NCBI GenBank assembly: GCA_964565925.1
Contig: CAZMGV010000004.1
Location: forward strand, 62,001 to 126,000
Source of the DNA: CAZMGV01 sp964565925
GTDB lineage: Bacteria > JAGRBM01 > JAHCIT01
DNA length: 64,000 nucleotides
Direction: 5' to 3'
Shown piece by piece: positions 1-7,679 of this stretch (position 1 is the first letter of the stretch; every line of letters starts with the position of its first letter). Made by a program: the position numbers and the translations under genes. Under the pieces are notes generated by a model. That model was not told where the DNA came from, searched no databases, and worked only from the letters and a program-made list of their open reading frames with translations.

Positions 1-2
1 CG

Positions 3-419
3 GCGTCCAGCCTTGCCGAAGCGAAAATCGGTGCGCTCATCGTCATCGAGCGGGAGATCGGACTCAATGACTATATCGAGGTAGGCACCTCGATTGACGC
101 CGTCGTCGATGACGATCTGCTCTACAGTATTTTTCTCCCTTACTCGCCGCTTCACGACGGCGCAGTGATCATCCAGGGCGGCCGGATCAAGGCGGCCGGA
201 TGTTTCCTGCCGCTCCATGTCGATCCGAACGTGAGCCGCCATCTGGGCACACGCCACCGTGCGGCCATGGGCATTACCTCCGAAACCGACGCGCTCGCCG
301 TCGTCGTCTCGGAAGAAGAAGGCCGGGTTTCGCTCGCCTTTGAAGGCCGGATCACACCGGATCTGGACGGTGCGACGCTCCTCAACCATCTGACCGAGCT
401 GATGCGGAGGACCGGATGA
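3..419 (+). CDS. cdaA: Diadenylate cyclase CdaA, C-terminal part (5' end outside window)
   Basis: The gene is already open at the window's left edge, so only the last 138 residues are seen. They carry both signatures of the DisA_N diadenylate cyclase fold: an LHDGAVII stretch about residue 50 of the fragment (DGA motif) and GTRHRAAMGITSETDA about residue 82 (RHR motif). The enzyme makes cyclic di-AMP from two ATP. In the CdaA class the missing N-terminus holds three membrane helices. The stop overlaps the start of the YbbR-domain gene by 4 bases, giving the cdaA-cdaR-glmM order known from Firmicutes, where CdaR and GlmM modulate the cyclase. The family call is firm; the membrane part is not visible. 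Confidence 0.93.
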   Translation, partial: ASSLAEAKIGALIVIEREIGLNDYIEVGTSIDAVVDDDLLYSIFLPYSPLHDGAVIIQGGRIKAAGCFLPLHVDPNVSRHLGTRHRAAMGITSETDALAVVVSEEEGRVSLAFEGRITPDLDGATLLNHLTELMRRTG

Positions 420-1345
420 GCCGCCGCAACCTCATCAACTTCACCATCGCGTTGGTTCTGGCGCTGGTCGCCTGGGCGTCGATCCGGCTGGGTGCCGACA
501 ATCAGATGAGCCTGAATGCAAAGATCCGGCTGACCGGCATACCCGATGGCCTGATCGTGACTGAACGGCTGCGGGAGTCCGTTACCGTCACGCTGCGTGG
601 CACTCGTGCAGGACTTTCACGAATCAAGGAAGAGGACCTTGCGCTGGATATCGATATCTCCGGCCGGACGGAAGGGATCGCGAATCTGGAACTGGATGCC
701 GCCCAGCTGAAACCGGTCCCATCGGGCGTCACGGTCCTGTCGATCGCGCCACCGGTCATCAGCGTGAAGCTCGAATCCGTGATGGAGTCCATGCTCCCCG
801 TCAAGGAAAACATCCTTGGAACGTTGCCCGACGGTTACAGCCTGAGGCTCCTGGAGATTCATCCCGCGCAGGTCCAGTTCAAGGGCCCCGCCCGGCTAGG
901 CAAGAAGCTGAAGGAAATACTGACGGAGCCGGTGGAAGCCCGCACTCTCGTCAAGCAGCCCGAGCGTGAGGTGAGCCTCATTTCGTCGTCCGAGGTATTT
1001 CCGTATCTGAACCCCCGAAAAGTCACGATCCGGGCTGACCTCGCGGAAGAAACCATCGACCGGGAGATTGTGGTGACCATGTCACCCAGGCACCGGGACG
1101 GATTTAATGTCGTCGCCGCACCTCCGACCGTGACGGTAAAGGTGGCCGGCCCGGCCTCGATCGTCAGCACGCTTTCCAAGGCGAGCTTCCAGGTGGAGGC
1201 TGACTTCTCCCCCTATCCTCCGGGCCGGTACAAGCGCGTATCGCCGCGGATGCGGATCGAGGGGCCCGGCGTACAGAACGGCCTTGAAATCTTGTACGGC
1301 CCCAAGCAGTTTGATATTGCCGTGTCCCCACGGGACGGGAAGTGA
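416..1345 (+). CDS. cdaR: CdaR/YbbR-domain regulator of the diadenylate cyclase
   Basis: This 309-residue protein has one N-terminal membrane anchor (about residues 8-25) followed by an extracytoplasmic part made of YbbR-like beta-rich repeats. Recurrent phrases such as VTVTLRGTRAGL, VQFKGPARLGKKL and VTVKVAGPASIV mark successive modules. In characterised systems CdaR binds and regulates CdaA at the membrane. It starts within the ATGA overlap with cdaA and ends one base before the glmM start, so the three are surely cotranscribed. The function is inferred from the domain and the classical gene order. Confidence 0.85.
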   Translation: MSRRNLINFTIALVLALVAWASIRLGADNQMSLNAKIRLTGIPDGLIVTERLRESVTVTLRGTRAGLSRIKEEDLALDIDISGRTEGIANLELDAAQLKPVPSGVTVLSIAPPVISVKLESVMESMLPVKENILGTLPDGYSLRLLEIHPAQVQFKGPARLGKKLKEILTEPVEARTLVKQPEREVSLISSSEVFPYLNPRKVTIRADLAEETIDREIVVTMSPRHRDGFNVVAAPPTVTVKVAGPASIVSTLSKASFQVEADFSPYPPGRYKRVSPRMRIEGPGVQNGLEILYGPKQFDIAVSPRDGK

Positions 1346-1346
1346 C

Positions 1347-2720
1347 ATGTCCGGCGGAAACCAGCAGAAAACCCTTTTTGGAACGGACGGCGTGCGTGGT
1401 CTGGCTAACCGCTACCCGATGGATGCCGAGACGGCGATCGCGCTCGGGCGGGCCGCCGCTTTCGTCCTGAAAACCCGCGGCACCCAGCGTCCCAAGGTCC
1501 TGATCGGCAAGGACACAAGGCTCTCCTGCTACATGCTCGAACATGCACTGGCGGCAGGGTTGTGCTCCATGGGAGCCGATGTGACGCTGATCGGGCCGAT
1601 GCCGACCCCGGGTATCGCTTTCCTCGCGCATGACATGCGCGCCGATGCCGGAATTATTATCAGCGCCTCCCACAATCCGTACCAGGACAATGGCATCAAG
1701 TTTTTCGACCGGCGCGGTTTCAAGCTGCCCGACAGTGACGAGCTTGAGATCGAGCGGTGGGTCAAAGACGGGATTCCGAAGGACAAACTTGCCTCTGGCA
1801 ACGACATCGGCCGGATCAAGCGCGTCGAGGACTCCGAAGGCCGCTATATCGTCCACGCAAAGCAGACCTTCGACAGCCTGCTGTCGCTGGACGGGATGAA
1901 AGTGGCCCTGGACTGCGCCAACGGGGCGGCCTACTTCGTCGCTCCTAAAGTGTTCGCGGAACTTGGGGCGACGGTATTCCCTATCGGAATCGCGCCCAAC
2001 GGAACCAATATTAACGACGGGTGCGGTTCGTTATACCCCGACAAGGCCCAGGCGGAAGTCATCACACGGGGCGCGGACGTCGGAGTCTCCCTGGACGGCG
2101 ACGCCGACCGGGTCATCCTGATCGATGAAAAGGGCAATGTGGTGGACGGCGACCAGATCATGGCGATCTGCGCCTTCGATCTCCAGGAACGCGGGCTGCT
2201 CCGGAAGAACACCGTTGTTGCCACCGTGATGAGCAACATGGGCCTCGAAGTCGCCCTGCGCGGCCGTGGCATCGGACTCGTCAGGGTTCCGGTCGGAGAC
2301 CGCTACGTTGTCGAGGAACTCCGCAAGAACGGCTACTGCTTCGGCGGTGAACAGTCCGGGCACATGATCTTTCTCGATCACGCCACGACCGGCGACGGCA
2401 CGATCTGTGCCCTGCAGGTGCTCGGTGTCATGAAACGCACCGGTCGCAAGCTGTCCGAACTGCGCAACGTGATGACTCCCATGCCGCAGGTACTCTGGAA
2501 TCTGAAAGTCAGGGAAAAGGTTCCGCTCGAATCCGACCCGAAGATTTCCGCCGCGATTTCGGAGACGGAAAAGACGCTGGGAAATACAGGCCGGCTGCTG
2601 GTGAGGTATTCCGGCACGGAGGCCCTGCTCAGGGTCATGATGGAAGGCCCCGATTCGGTCCAGCTCAACACCCTGCTCAATCGTCTGGGCGGAACGTTAA
2701 AGGACCGGCTTGGCGCCTGA
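1347..2720 (+). CDS. glmM: Phosphoglucosamine mutase GlmM
   Basis: GlmM converts glucosamine-6-phosphate to glucosamine-1-phosphate on the way to UDP-GlcNAc for peptidoglycan and LPS. The 457-residue protein has the N-terminal TLFGTDGVRG, the phosphoserine loop SASHNP with the reactive Ser at about residue 108, the metal loop DGDADR near residue 250 and the C-terminal RYSGTEALLRV phosphate-binding loop. An upstream start at 1284 is open in frame, but ATG 1347 places the conserved FGTDGVRG near the N-terminus as usual and avoids a long overlap with cdaR. Cytosolic; third gene of the cdaA-cdaR-glmM unit. Confidence 0.97.
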   Translation: MSGGNQQKTLFGTDGVRGLANRYPMDAETAIALGRAAAFVLKTRGTQRPKVLIGKDTRLSCYMLEHALAAGLCSMGADVTLIGPMPTPGIAFLAHDMRADAGIIISASHNPYQDNGIKFFDRRGFKLPDSDELEIERWVKDGIPKDKLASGNDIGRIKRVEDSEGRYIVHAKQTFDSLLSLDGMKVALDCANGAAYFVAPKVFAELGATVFPIGIAPNGTNINDGCGSLYPDKAQAEVITRGADVGVSLDGDADRVILIDEKGNVVDGDQIMAICAFDLQERGLLRKNTVVATVMSNMGLEVALRGRGIGLVRVPVGDRYVVEELRKNGYCFGGEQSGHMIFLDHATTGDGTICALQVLGVMKRTGRKLSELRNVMTPMPQVLWNLKVREKVPLESDPKISAAISETEKTLGNTGRLLVRYSGTEALLRVMMEGPDSVQLNTLLNRLGGTLKDRLGA

Positions 2721-2739
2721 GGCGCCGCACGAGGAAAAC

Positions 2740-3474
2740 ATGGCAAGACTGTGTGTGAACATCGACCACGTGGCGACCGTCAGGCAGGCCCGCCGTACGG
2801 TGGAGCCCGACCCTGTCGCAGCCGCCGTGCTGTGCGAGATCGCCGGCGCCCGGGGCATTACCGTGCATCTTCGGGAAGACCGCCGCCACATCCAGGACCG
2901 GGATCTGCAGATACTCCGCCAGGTGGTCCGGACCAAGCTGAATCTCGAGATGGCCGCCACCCAGGAAATGATCAAGATCGCGCTGCTCGTGAAACCGGAT
3001 CAGGTGACGCTCGTGCCCGAGCGGCGCGAAGAAATCACCACCGAGGGCGGACTCGACGTGGCCCTCTACCGCCAGCAGCTGCAGAAATATGCCGGACTGC
3101 TGCGGGAAGCCGGAATCGGTCTCAGTCTTTTTATAGACGCCGACCCGGATCAGGTGCAGGCCGCCCATTTTATCGGCGCCCAGTACGTGGAGCTTTGTAC
3201 GGGCCCCTATTCGCTGGCCCGCACGGAAGCCGAACGGAAGTCCAAGTTCGAGATGCTGTTCAACGCCGGTAAAATGGCCCGCAAGCTCGGCATGCGTGTG
3301 AATGCCGGACACGGCCTTACCTACGACAATGTCCGGCCGATCGCCGCCATGGAGGGTGTCGAAGAGCTGAATATCGGCCATTCGATTGTTTCCCGCGCTA
3401 TACTGGTAGGCATGGAGAAAGCCGTACGCGACATGGCGGACATTATCCGCGACTCGCGGCCAAACGACGGCTGA
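2740..3474 (+). CDS. pdxJ: Pyridoxine 5'-phosphate synthase PdxJ
   Basis: PdxJ condenses 1-deoxyxylulose-5-phosphate with 3-amino-2-oxopropyl phosphate to form pyridoxine 5'-phosphate. The 244-residue protein begins LCVNIDHVATVRQARR and contains HLREDRRHI, VTLVPERREEITTEGG, the ELCTGPY segment, VNAGHGLTYDN and IGHSIVSRAI, all diagnostic for this TIM barrel. ATG 2740 is preceded by GAGGAAAAC and preferred over an upstream in-frame start at 2710. It follows glmM by 19 bases. The acpS gene that often sits between pdxJ and nnr is absent here. Confidence 0.97.
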   Translation: MARLCVNIDHVATVRQARRTVEPDPVAAAVLCEIAGARGITVHLREDRRHIQDRDLQILRQVVRTKLNLEMAATQEMIKIALLVKPDQVTLVPERREEITTEGGLDVALYRQQLQKYAGLLREAGIGLSLFIDADPDQVQAAHFIGAQYVELCTGPYSLARTEAERKSKFEMLFNAGKMARKLGMRVNAGHGLTYDNVRPIAAMEGVEELNIGHSIVSRAILVGMEKAVRDMADIIRDSRPNDG

Positions 3475-3481
3475 CCGTCTT

Positions 3482-5038
3482 ATGCAGAAACTCGCGACCT
3501 CGGCGGAAATGAGCGCGCTCGATCAGGGCGCCATCAAGGCTGGTGTACCGGGTCTCATCCTGATGGAGAACGCCGGGCGCGGAACGTTCAGGGCGATTGA
3601 AGAGCACCTGCTGGCCCACGATCACGTCCGCCATTCGGTCATCGTCTGCGGCAAAGGCAATAACGGCGGCGACGGTTTTGTGATCGGACGGCATCTCCTG
3701 AACGCCGGCGTGCCGGCTGAAGCGTTCCTGCTGGGCCGAATGCGAGAGCTGAAAGGCGACGCCGCCGCCAATGCAGAGGCCTATATCGCCACCGGCGGAA
3801 AGCTTACCGAACTGGTCAGTCCGGCCGGACTCGGCCGCCTGACAGAAGCGCTGAACGCCTCCGATCTGGTCGTCGACGCGCTGTTCGGAACCGGGCTGAA
3901 CTCCGGTATCACAGGGCTCGCGGCCAAGGCGATCGGGGCGATCAATGAATCCGGCGCGTTCGTCTGCGCCGTGGATATTCCGAGCGGCATCTCCGCCGAC
4001 ACGGGCGCAGTTCTGGGGACTGCCGTGGTCGCCGACCTGACGGTCACCTACGGGCTCGAAAAACCGGGGCATTACCTGGAGCCCGGCCGGTCTCACCGGG
4101 GGCTGCTGCTTCTGGAGCGTATCCCGATCCCGGCGGCCGACATTGTGCGGTACCGCCCGTCGTTCGAACTGATTACGCCCTCCGCTGGCCTGTGGGACTA
4201 CGAAATACGCAACCGTTCGGACGACTCCCACAAGGGTAACTACGGTCATGTCATGGTGCTGGCCGGATCCCACGGAAAATCCGGGGCCGCCGTTCTGGCC
4301 GCCCGGGGCGCCCACGGCGGAGGCGCCGGGCTCGTCACGGTGGTCTGTCCGAAATCGCTGGAGCCCGTCGTTGCAGGCGACCTGCGCGAGACCATGACGC
4401 TGCTGCTGCCGGAAAACCCGGCAGGCGGCTGGGCGCCGGAAAGCTCCAAGGCCGTGCTGACATTCCTGTCCGAAAAGCACGTACTCGTCACCGGACCGGG
4501 GATTCCAACCGACAAGACCTCCGAACAGGTGCTTCTGGAAATCCTGAAAAAAGCCCCCTGCCCGGTGGTGGTCGATGCGGACGCCCTGAACGTTCTCGCC
4601 CGCCAGAAAACTCCGCTCAGGCTGAAAAATGCTGTGCTGACTCCGCACCCCGGAGAGGCCGCTCGGCTCCTTGGGCTCACCAATGCTGAAATCCAGTCCG
4701 ACCGGGCCGCCGCCGTCCGCGACCTCGCCCGGAACTTCGGCTGCACTGTCGTCCTCAAAGGTGCATCGTCGCTCGTCACTGCACCGGGCAAGCCGGTCCG
4801 GATCAACCCGACCGGGACTCCCGCCATGGCAACCGGCGGGATGGGTGACCTGCTCGCGGGGCTTATCGGCGGCCTGATCGCATCCACAGGACTCGATCCG
4901 TTCGAGGCGGCCAGCCGCGCCGTCTGGCTGCATGGCCGTGCCGGGGAGATCGCCGCCGAACGGGCCAAGCGCCCGTCGGTGCTGGCCTCCGAAGTCTGGC
5001 AGGCGCTGGGCGACGCCTACGAACAGGCTTTCAGCTAA
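3482..5038 (+). CDS. nnr: Bifunctional NAD(P)H-hydrate repair enzyme (epimerase + ADP-dependent dehydratase)
   Basis: This enzyme repairs hydrated NAD(P)H. Residues 1-215 are the YjeF_N epimerase, with NNGGDGFVIGRHL near residue 59, DALFGTGL and VDIPSGISADTG. Residues about 225-515 are the ribokinase-like ADP-dependent dehydratase, with GSHGKSGAA, VVDADALNVL, TPHPGEAARLL and GTPAMATGGMGDLLAG. At 518 residues the fused length is normal. It lies 7 bases after pdxJ, in the same operon. A cytosolic housekeeping function. Confidence 0.96.
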   Translation: MQKLATSAEMSALDQGAIKAGVPGLILMENAGRGTFRAIEEHLLAHDHVRHSVIVCGKGNNGGDGFVIGRHLLNAGVPAEAFLLGRMRELKGDAAANAEAYIATGGKLTELVSPAGLGRLTEALNASDLVVDALFGTGLNSGITGLAAKAIGAINESGAFVCAVDIPSGISADTGAVLGTAVVADLTVTYGLEKPGHYLEPGRSHRGLLLLERIPIPAADIVRYRPSFELITPSAGLWDYEIRNRSDDSHKGNYGHVMVLAGSHGKSGAAVLAARGAHGGGAGLVTVVCPKSLEPVVAGDLRETMTLLLPENPAGGWAPESSKAVLTFLSEKHVLVTGPGIPTDKTSEQVLLEILKKAPCPVVVDADALNVLARQKTPLRLKNAVLTPHPGEAARLLGLTNAEIQSDRAAAVRDLARNFGCTVVLKGASSLVTAPGKPVRINPTGTPAMATGGMGDLLAGLIGGLIASTGLDPFEAASRAVWLHGRAGEIAAERAKRPSVLASEVWQALGDAYEQAFS

Positions 5039-5055
5039 CCGGCCGCCAGTTTTTC

Positions 5056-5064
5056 TGATATAAT
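5056..5064 (+). promoter_or_regulatory. Extended -10 promoter element before the YkgJ-type gene
   Basis: TGATATAAT is an extended -10 (TGn plus a perfect TATAAT) in the 69-base gap between nnr and the next gene, 44 bases before its ATG. No good -35 is seen, which is usual for extended -10 promoters. It would give the downstream gene its own transcript. Confidence 0.5.
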
Positions 5065-5107
5065 CCCACTTCAAGATTAACGAATCTGGATACTCCGGAG
5101 GCCGCTC

Positions 5108-5737
5108 ATGGCGCGTTCCCGCGAGCTGATAACGGCATTGCAGAAAGTGCATGGCGAGATCGACGGCCGAACCCGCTTGTTTGCCGAAGCGGCCGGACTC
5201 TCGTGCCCCTCCGGTTGCGGCAAGTGCTGCGACTACTTTGATATCGAAGTCCCGGTCCTGGACTGCCTGCCGATTGCCGATCATCTGATCCGCAGCGGTA
5301 ACGCCGAAAAAATGCTGGCGGGGCTCAATACCCCCGGTGCGCTAAACCACTGCCCCGTGTACGTATCGGCCGGCGGAAGCCGGGGCTTCTGTTCAGCTTA
5401 CCAGAACCGTCCGGCCCTGTGCCGGCTGTTCGGCTATGCGGCTTTACGAAACCGGACCGGCGATCTCCGGCTGGTCGCCTGTGATATCCTGAAAGACCGC
5501 CTGATTGATCTGTACCGGCAGGCGGAGCCCCCCGCCGCCGTAATGGAGCTGGCCGCAGTGGTAGATGACTACAGCACGAGGCTGTCCACCATCGACCCGG
5601 TACTGGGGACGGAGTCCATGCCTATCGCATTGGCACTGAAGAAGGCTCTGGAGATACTGCTGCTTGAACGATCCTATGACCCGGACTCTCCGCAACCGGA
5701 AGCCTCGCCGGCAAACCCGAAAACGCGAGCAGCCTGA
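5108..5737 (+). CDS. YkgJ family cysteine-cluster protein
   Basis: This 209-residue protein shows the CxxxCxxCC-type cluster near residues 35-42 (CPSGCGKCCDYFDIEV) and later cysteines at HCPVYV, FCSAYQNRP and ALCRLFGYA. That matches the CxBA/YkgJ family (zinc or iron cluster chelating). The family's biochemical role is not well defined. The start ATG 5108 has a clear GGAGG seven bases upstream. It ends four bases before the convergent peroxiredoxin-like gene. Confidence 0.85.
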   Translation: MARSRELITALQKVHGEIDGRTRLFAEAAGLSCPSGCGKCCDYFDIEVPVLDCLPIADHLIRSGNAEKMLAGLNTPGALNHCPVYVSAGGSRGFCSAYQNRPALCRLFGYAALRNRTGDLRLVACDILKDRLIDLYRQAEPPAAVMELAAVVDDYSTRLSTIDPVLGTESMPIALALKKALEILLLERSYDPDSPQPEASPANPKTRAA

Positions 5738-5741
5738 GCGG

Positions 5742-6293
5742 CTATTTCCACTTGATCGTGCAGCCGATGGAATAGGTTTCGGGCGTTTTGGGTGCCTTGC
5801 CCGCCACGACCGAATCCAGAGCGTCCCTCAGGTCGTGCGATTTCACCGCACCCGGATCCTTGTAGTTGTCGTCGATCCGTCCGTGATAGGCGAGAAGGCC
5901 GTCCCTGCCGAAAACAAATACTTCCGGCGTGTGCGTAGCGCCGAATGATTTCGCGACTTTCTGCGTGTCGTCTCTCAGGAACGGGAAGTTAAACCCCTTG
6001 GCACGGTGGCGTTTCACCATCTCGTCAAAGGAGTCTTCCGGATAGTTCACGTCGTCGTTGGAATTGATGCAGACGAGCTGAAGGCCTTCCGGAGCGTATT
6101 CAGTCTGTATCTGCTTCATCCGCTCCTCCCATCCCTGCACATAGGGACAGTGGTTGCAGCTGAAGATCACGCCAAGGATCCTGCCCTCCGCCAGCACCGC
6201 GCTGGAGAGCATTCTGCCGTCCACGTTTTTGAGCGCGAACTCCGGCAACCGGGTGCCAATCCTGATGGACGTCGAGTTGGTGGAGACGGACAT
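5742..6293 (-). CDS. Thioredoxin-fold peroxiredoxin-like protein
   Basis: At 183 residues it has an AhpC/TSA-type thioredoxin fold: PEFALKNVDGRMLSSAVLAEG at the N-terminus, the redox motif SCNHCPYVQGWEER (C-x-x-C about residue 46), CINSNDD, FPFLRDDTQKVAKSFGATHTPEVFVF and YHGRIDDNY. This is the cytosolic PRX_like1 group of thiol reductases/peroxidases. No signal peptide is seen. GGAGAGG precedes the ATG. The physiological substrate is unknown. Confidence 0.85.
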   Translation of the reverse strand: MSVSTNSTSIRIGTRLPEFALKNVDGRMLSSAVLAEGRILGVIFSCNHCPYVQGWEERMKQIQTEYAPEGLQLVCINSNDDVNYPEDSFDEMVKRHRAKGFNFPFLRDDTQKVAKSFGATHTPEVFVFGRDGLLAYHGRIDDNYKDPGAVKSHDLRDALDSVVAGKAPKTPETYSIGCTIKWK

Positions 6294-6316
6294 GGACCTC
6301 TCCTCGGGATGCAGGC

Positions 6317-7126
6317 CTATTTAGCGTCAGGCTTGGGACCTTCGAAAGTATACTTCGGGACGTTCCGCCTGAGCACATAGACTATCACGGCGAGGCCGAA
6401 CAGGAACGAAAAGATCGAGATGAATTCAGATGTGGAAAGTCCCGTGTTACCTACGAACCCGCGGACCTCATCGGCACGGAACCGCTCGACTGTCGACCGG
6501 ACGATCGCGTACATCATGAACACCGCTCCCGTCACAATTCCGTCCTGCTTCTTGATCGCATTCAGCCAGATGCTGATGCCGACAATCGACAGGCAGCCGA
6601 CAAATTCGTATATCGGCGTCGGATGCACCGGGAGCCCCTGCCGCAGGTAGTCCGCTCCAACCGTCGCGGGGTACACGATTCCCCACGGAACCGAAGTGAC
6701 TTTGCCGTAACAGCAGCCCGCCGCAAGACAGCCCAGACGTCCAATACCCAAGGCCAGAATCATGGCCGCCGCGCCCAGATCGGCGTAGGCGAACGAAGGG
6801 ACTTTCCTCCGGTGGAATACCCAGAACGCCACCGGCAGGACGAGCAGCGGGCCGCCGTAAAACACCAGTCCGCCCTTCCAGATCGCGAACAGCGACCAGA
6901 GGTCGTCCCGAAACCGGTCCCATGTCACGGCGATATACAGGATACGGGAGCCGATGACGCCGACAATCACGAACAGGAACGCCAGATCGGCGGCAAACTC
7001 GACATCGAGTTTGTTCCGCCTGGCCTGCCACTGCATGTAGTAAAGGCCCGCCAGGAAGGCGAGCGCTGCCGTAAGCCCGTAGGTGTGCAGCTGGAACGGA
7101 CCGAATTCGAAAAGGACCGGACGCAT
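6317..7126 (-). CDS. lgt: Prolipoprotein diacylglyceryl transferase Lgt
   Basis: Lgt transfers diacylglycerol from phosphatidylglycerol to the lipobox Cys of prolipoproteins at the inner membrane. The 269-residue multi-spanning protein has FGPFQLHTYGLTAALAF at the N-terminus, FYGGPLLVLPVAFW, GIGRLGCLAAGCCYG (the Cys-containing variant of the Lgt signature) and HPTPIYEF. ATG 7126 is chosen over the upstream start 7165, which would overlap lspA. It lies one base after the lspA stop, in the ileS-lspA-lgt unit, and serves the many lipoproteins encoded in this window. Confidence 0.95.
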   Translation of the reverse strand: MRPVLFEFGPFQLHTYGLTAALAFLAGLYYMQWQARRNKLDVEFAADLAFLFVIVGVIGSRILYIAVTWDRFRDDLWSLFAIWKGGLVFYGGPLLVLPVAFWVFHRRKVPSFAYADLGAAAMILALGIGRLGCLAAGCCYGKVTSVPWGIVYPATVGADYLRQGLPVHPTPIYEFVGCLSIVGISIWLNAIKKQDGIVTGAVFMMYAIVRSTVERFRADEVRGFVGNTGLSTSEFISIFSFLFGLAVIVYVLRRNVPKYTFEGPKPDAK

Positions 7127-7127
7127 A

Positions 7128-7679
7128 TCAGCCTTCTCCCTGAACGGGGGCGGCGGCCGGTACATCCGCCGCCAGAGCAGGATCTTCCTTACGGAGCAGT
7201 TCCGTCAGGAAAATAAGCGAGGCGCCGACCGAGATGCCAATGTCAGCGACATTGAACGTCGGCCAGGTCGGGCCGCCCTTGCCCCAGTAGAAGTCCAGGA
7301 AATCGACCACGTAGCCGTACTCGTACCGGTTGGCCGCGTTGCCGAGTGCCCCTGCCAGAATCAGGGAGAGTCCCAGCGCCAGCCAGTAGTCCTTCGGCTG
7401 GATCTTGTGGAGGAACCAGCCGATCAGACCAATGGCCGACAACGTGACGCAGCCGAAGAAAATATTCCGCGTACCGGCGGAAAGGTCCCGGAACATGCTG
7501 AAGGCAGCGCCGTAGTTGCGGGCATAGGTGATACTGAAAAACTCGGACACGACGACCGAACTCTCACCGACCCGGAAGTGGTCGACGATGTACCACTTCG
7601 TCCACAGGTCGAGGAAAAGCACAACCGGCAAGACGGCGAGAAAAATGACATATTTAGGAGCGAGAGCGCTTTTGCTCAT
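7128..7679 (-). CDS. lspA: Lipoprotein signal peptidase (signal peptidase II)
   Basis: LspA cleaves the signal peptide of diacylated prolipoproteins. The 183-residue protein has four membrane segments and both catalytic aspartates: YGYVVDFLDF and FNVADIGISVG. The conserved GNxxDR box reads GNAANRYEYG here, with Asn for the usual structural Asp. The N-terminus has LFLDLWTKW. The start overlaps the ileS stop by 4 bases. The C-terminus (DPALAADVPAAAPVQ) is a disordered extension. Confidence 0.95.
   Translation of the reverse strand: MSKSALAPKYVIFLAVLPVVLFLDLWTKWYIVDHFRVGESSVVVSEFFSITYARNYGAAFSMFRDLSAGTRNIFFGCVTLSAIGLIGWFLHKIQPKDYWLALGLSLILAGALGNAANRYEYGYVVDFLDFYWGKGGPTWPTFNVADIGISVGASLIFLTELLRKEDPALAADVPAAAPVQGEG

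Noticed and set aside
3443..5284. 613-residue open frame on the minus strand
   Set aside because: It is antisense to nnr, whose domains are certain.
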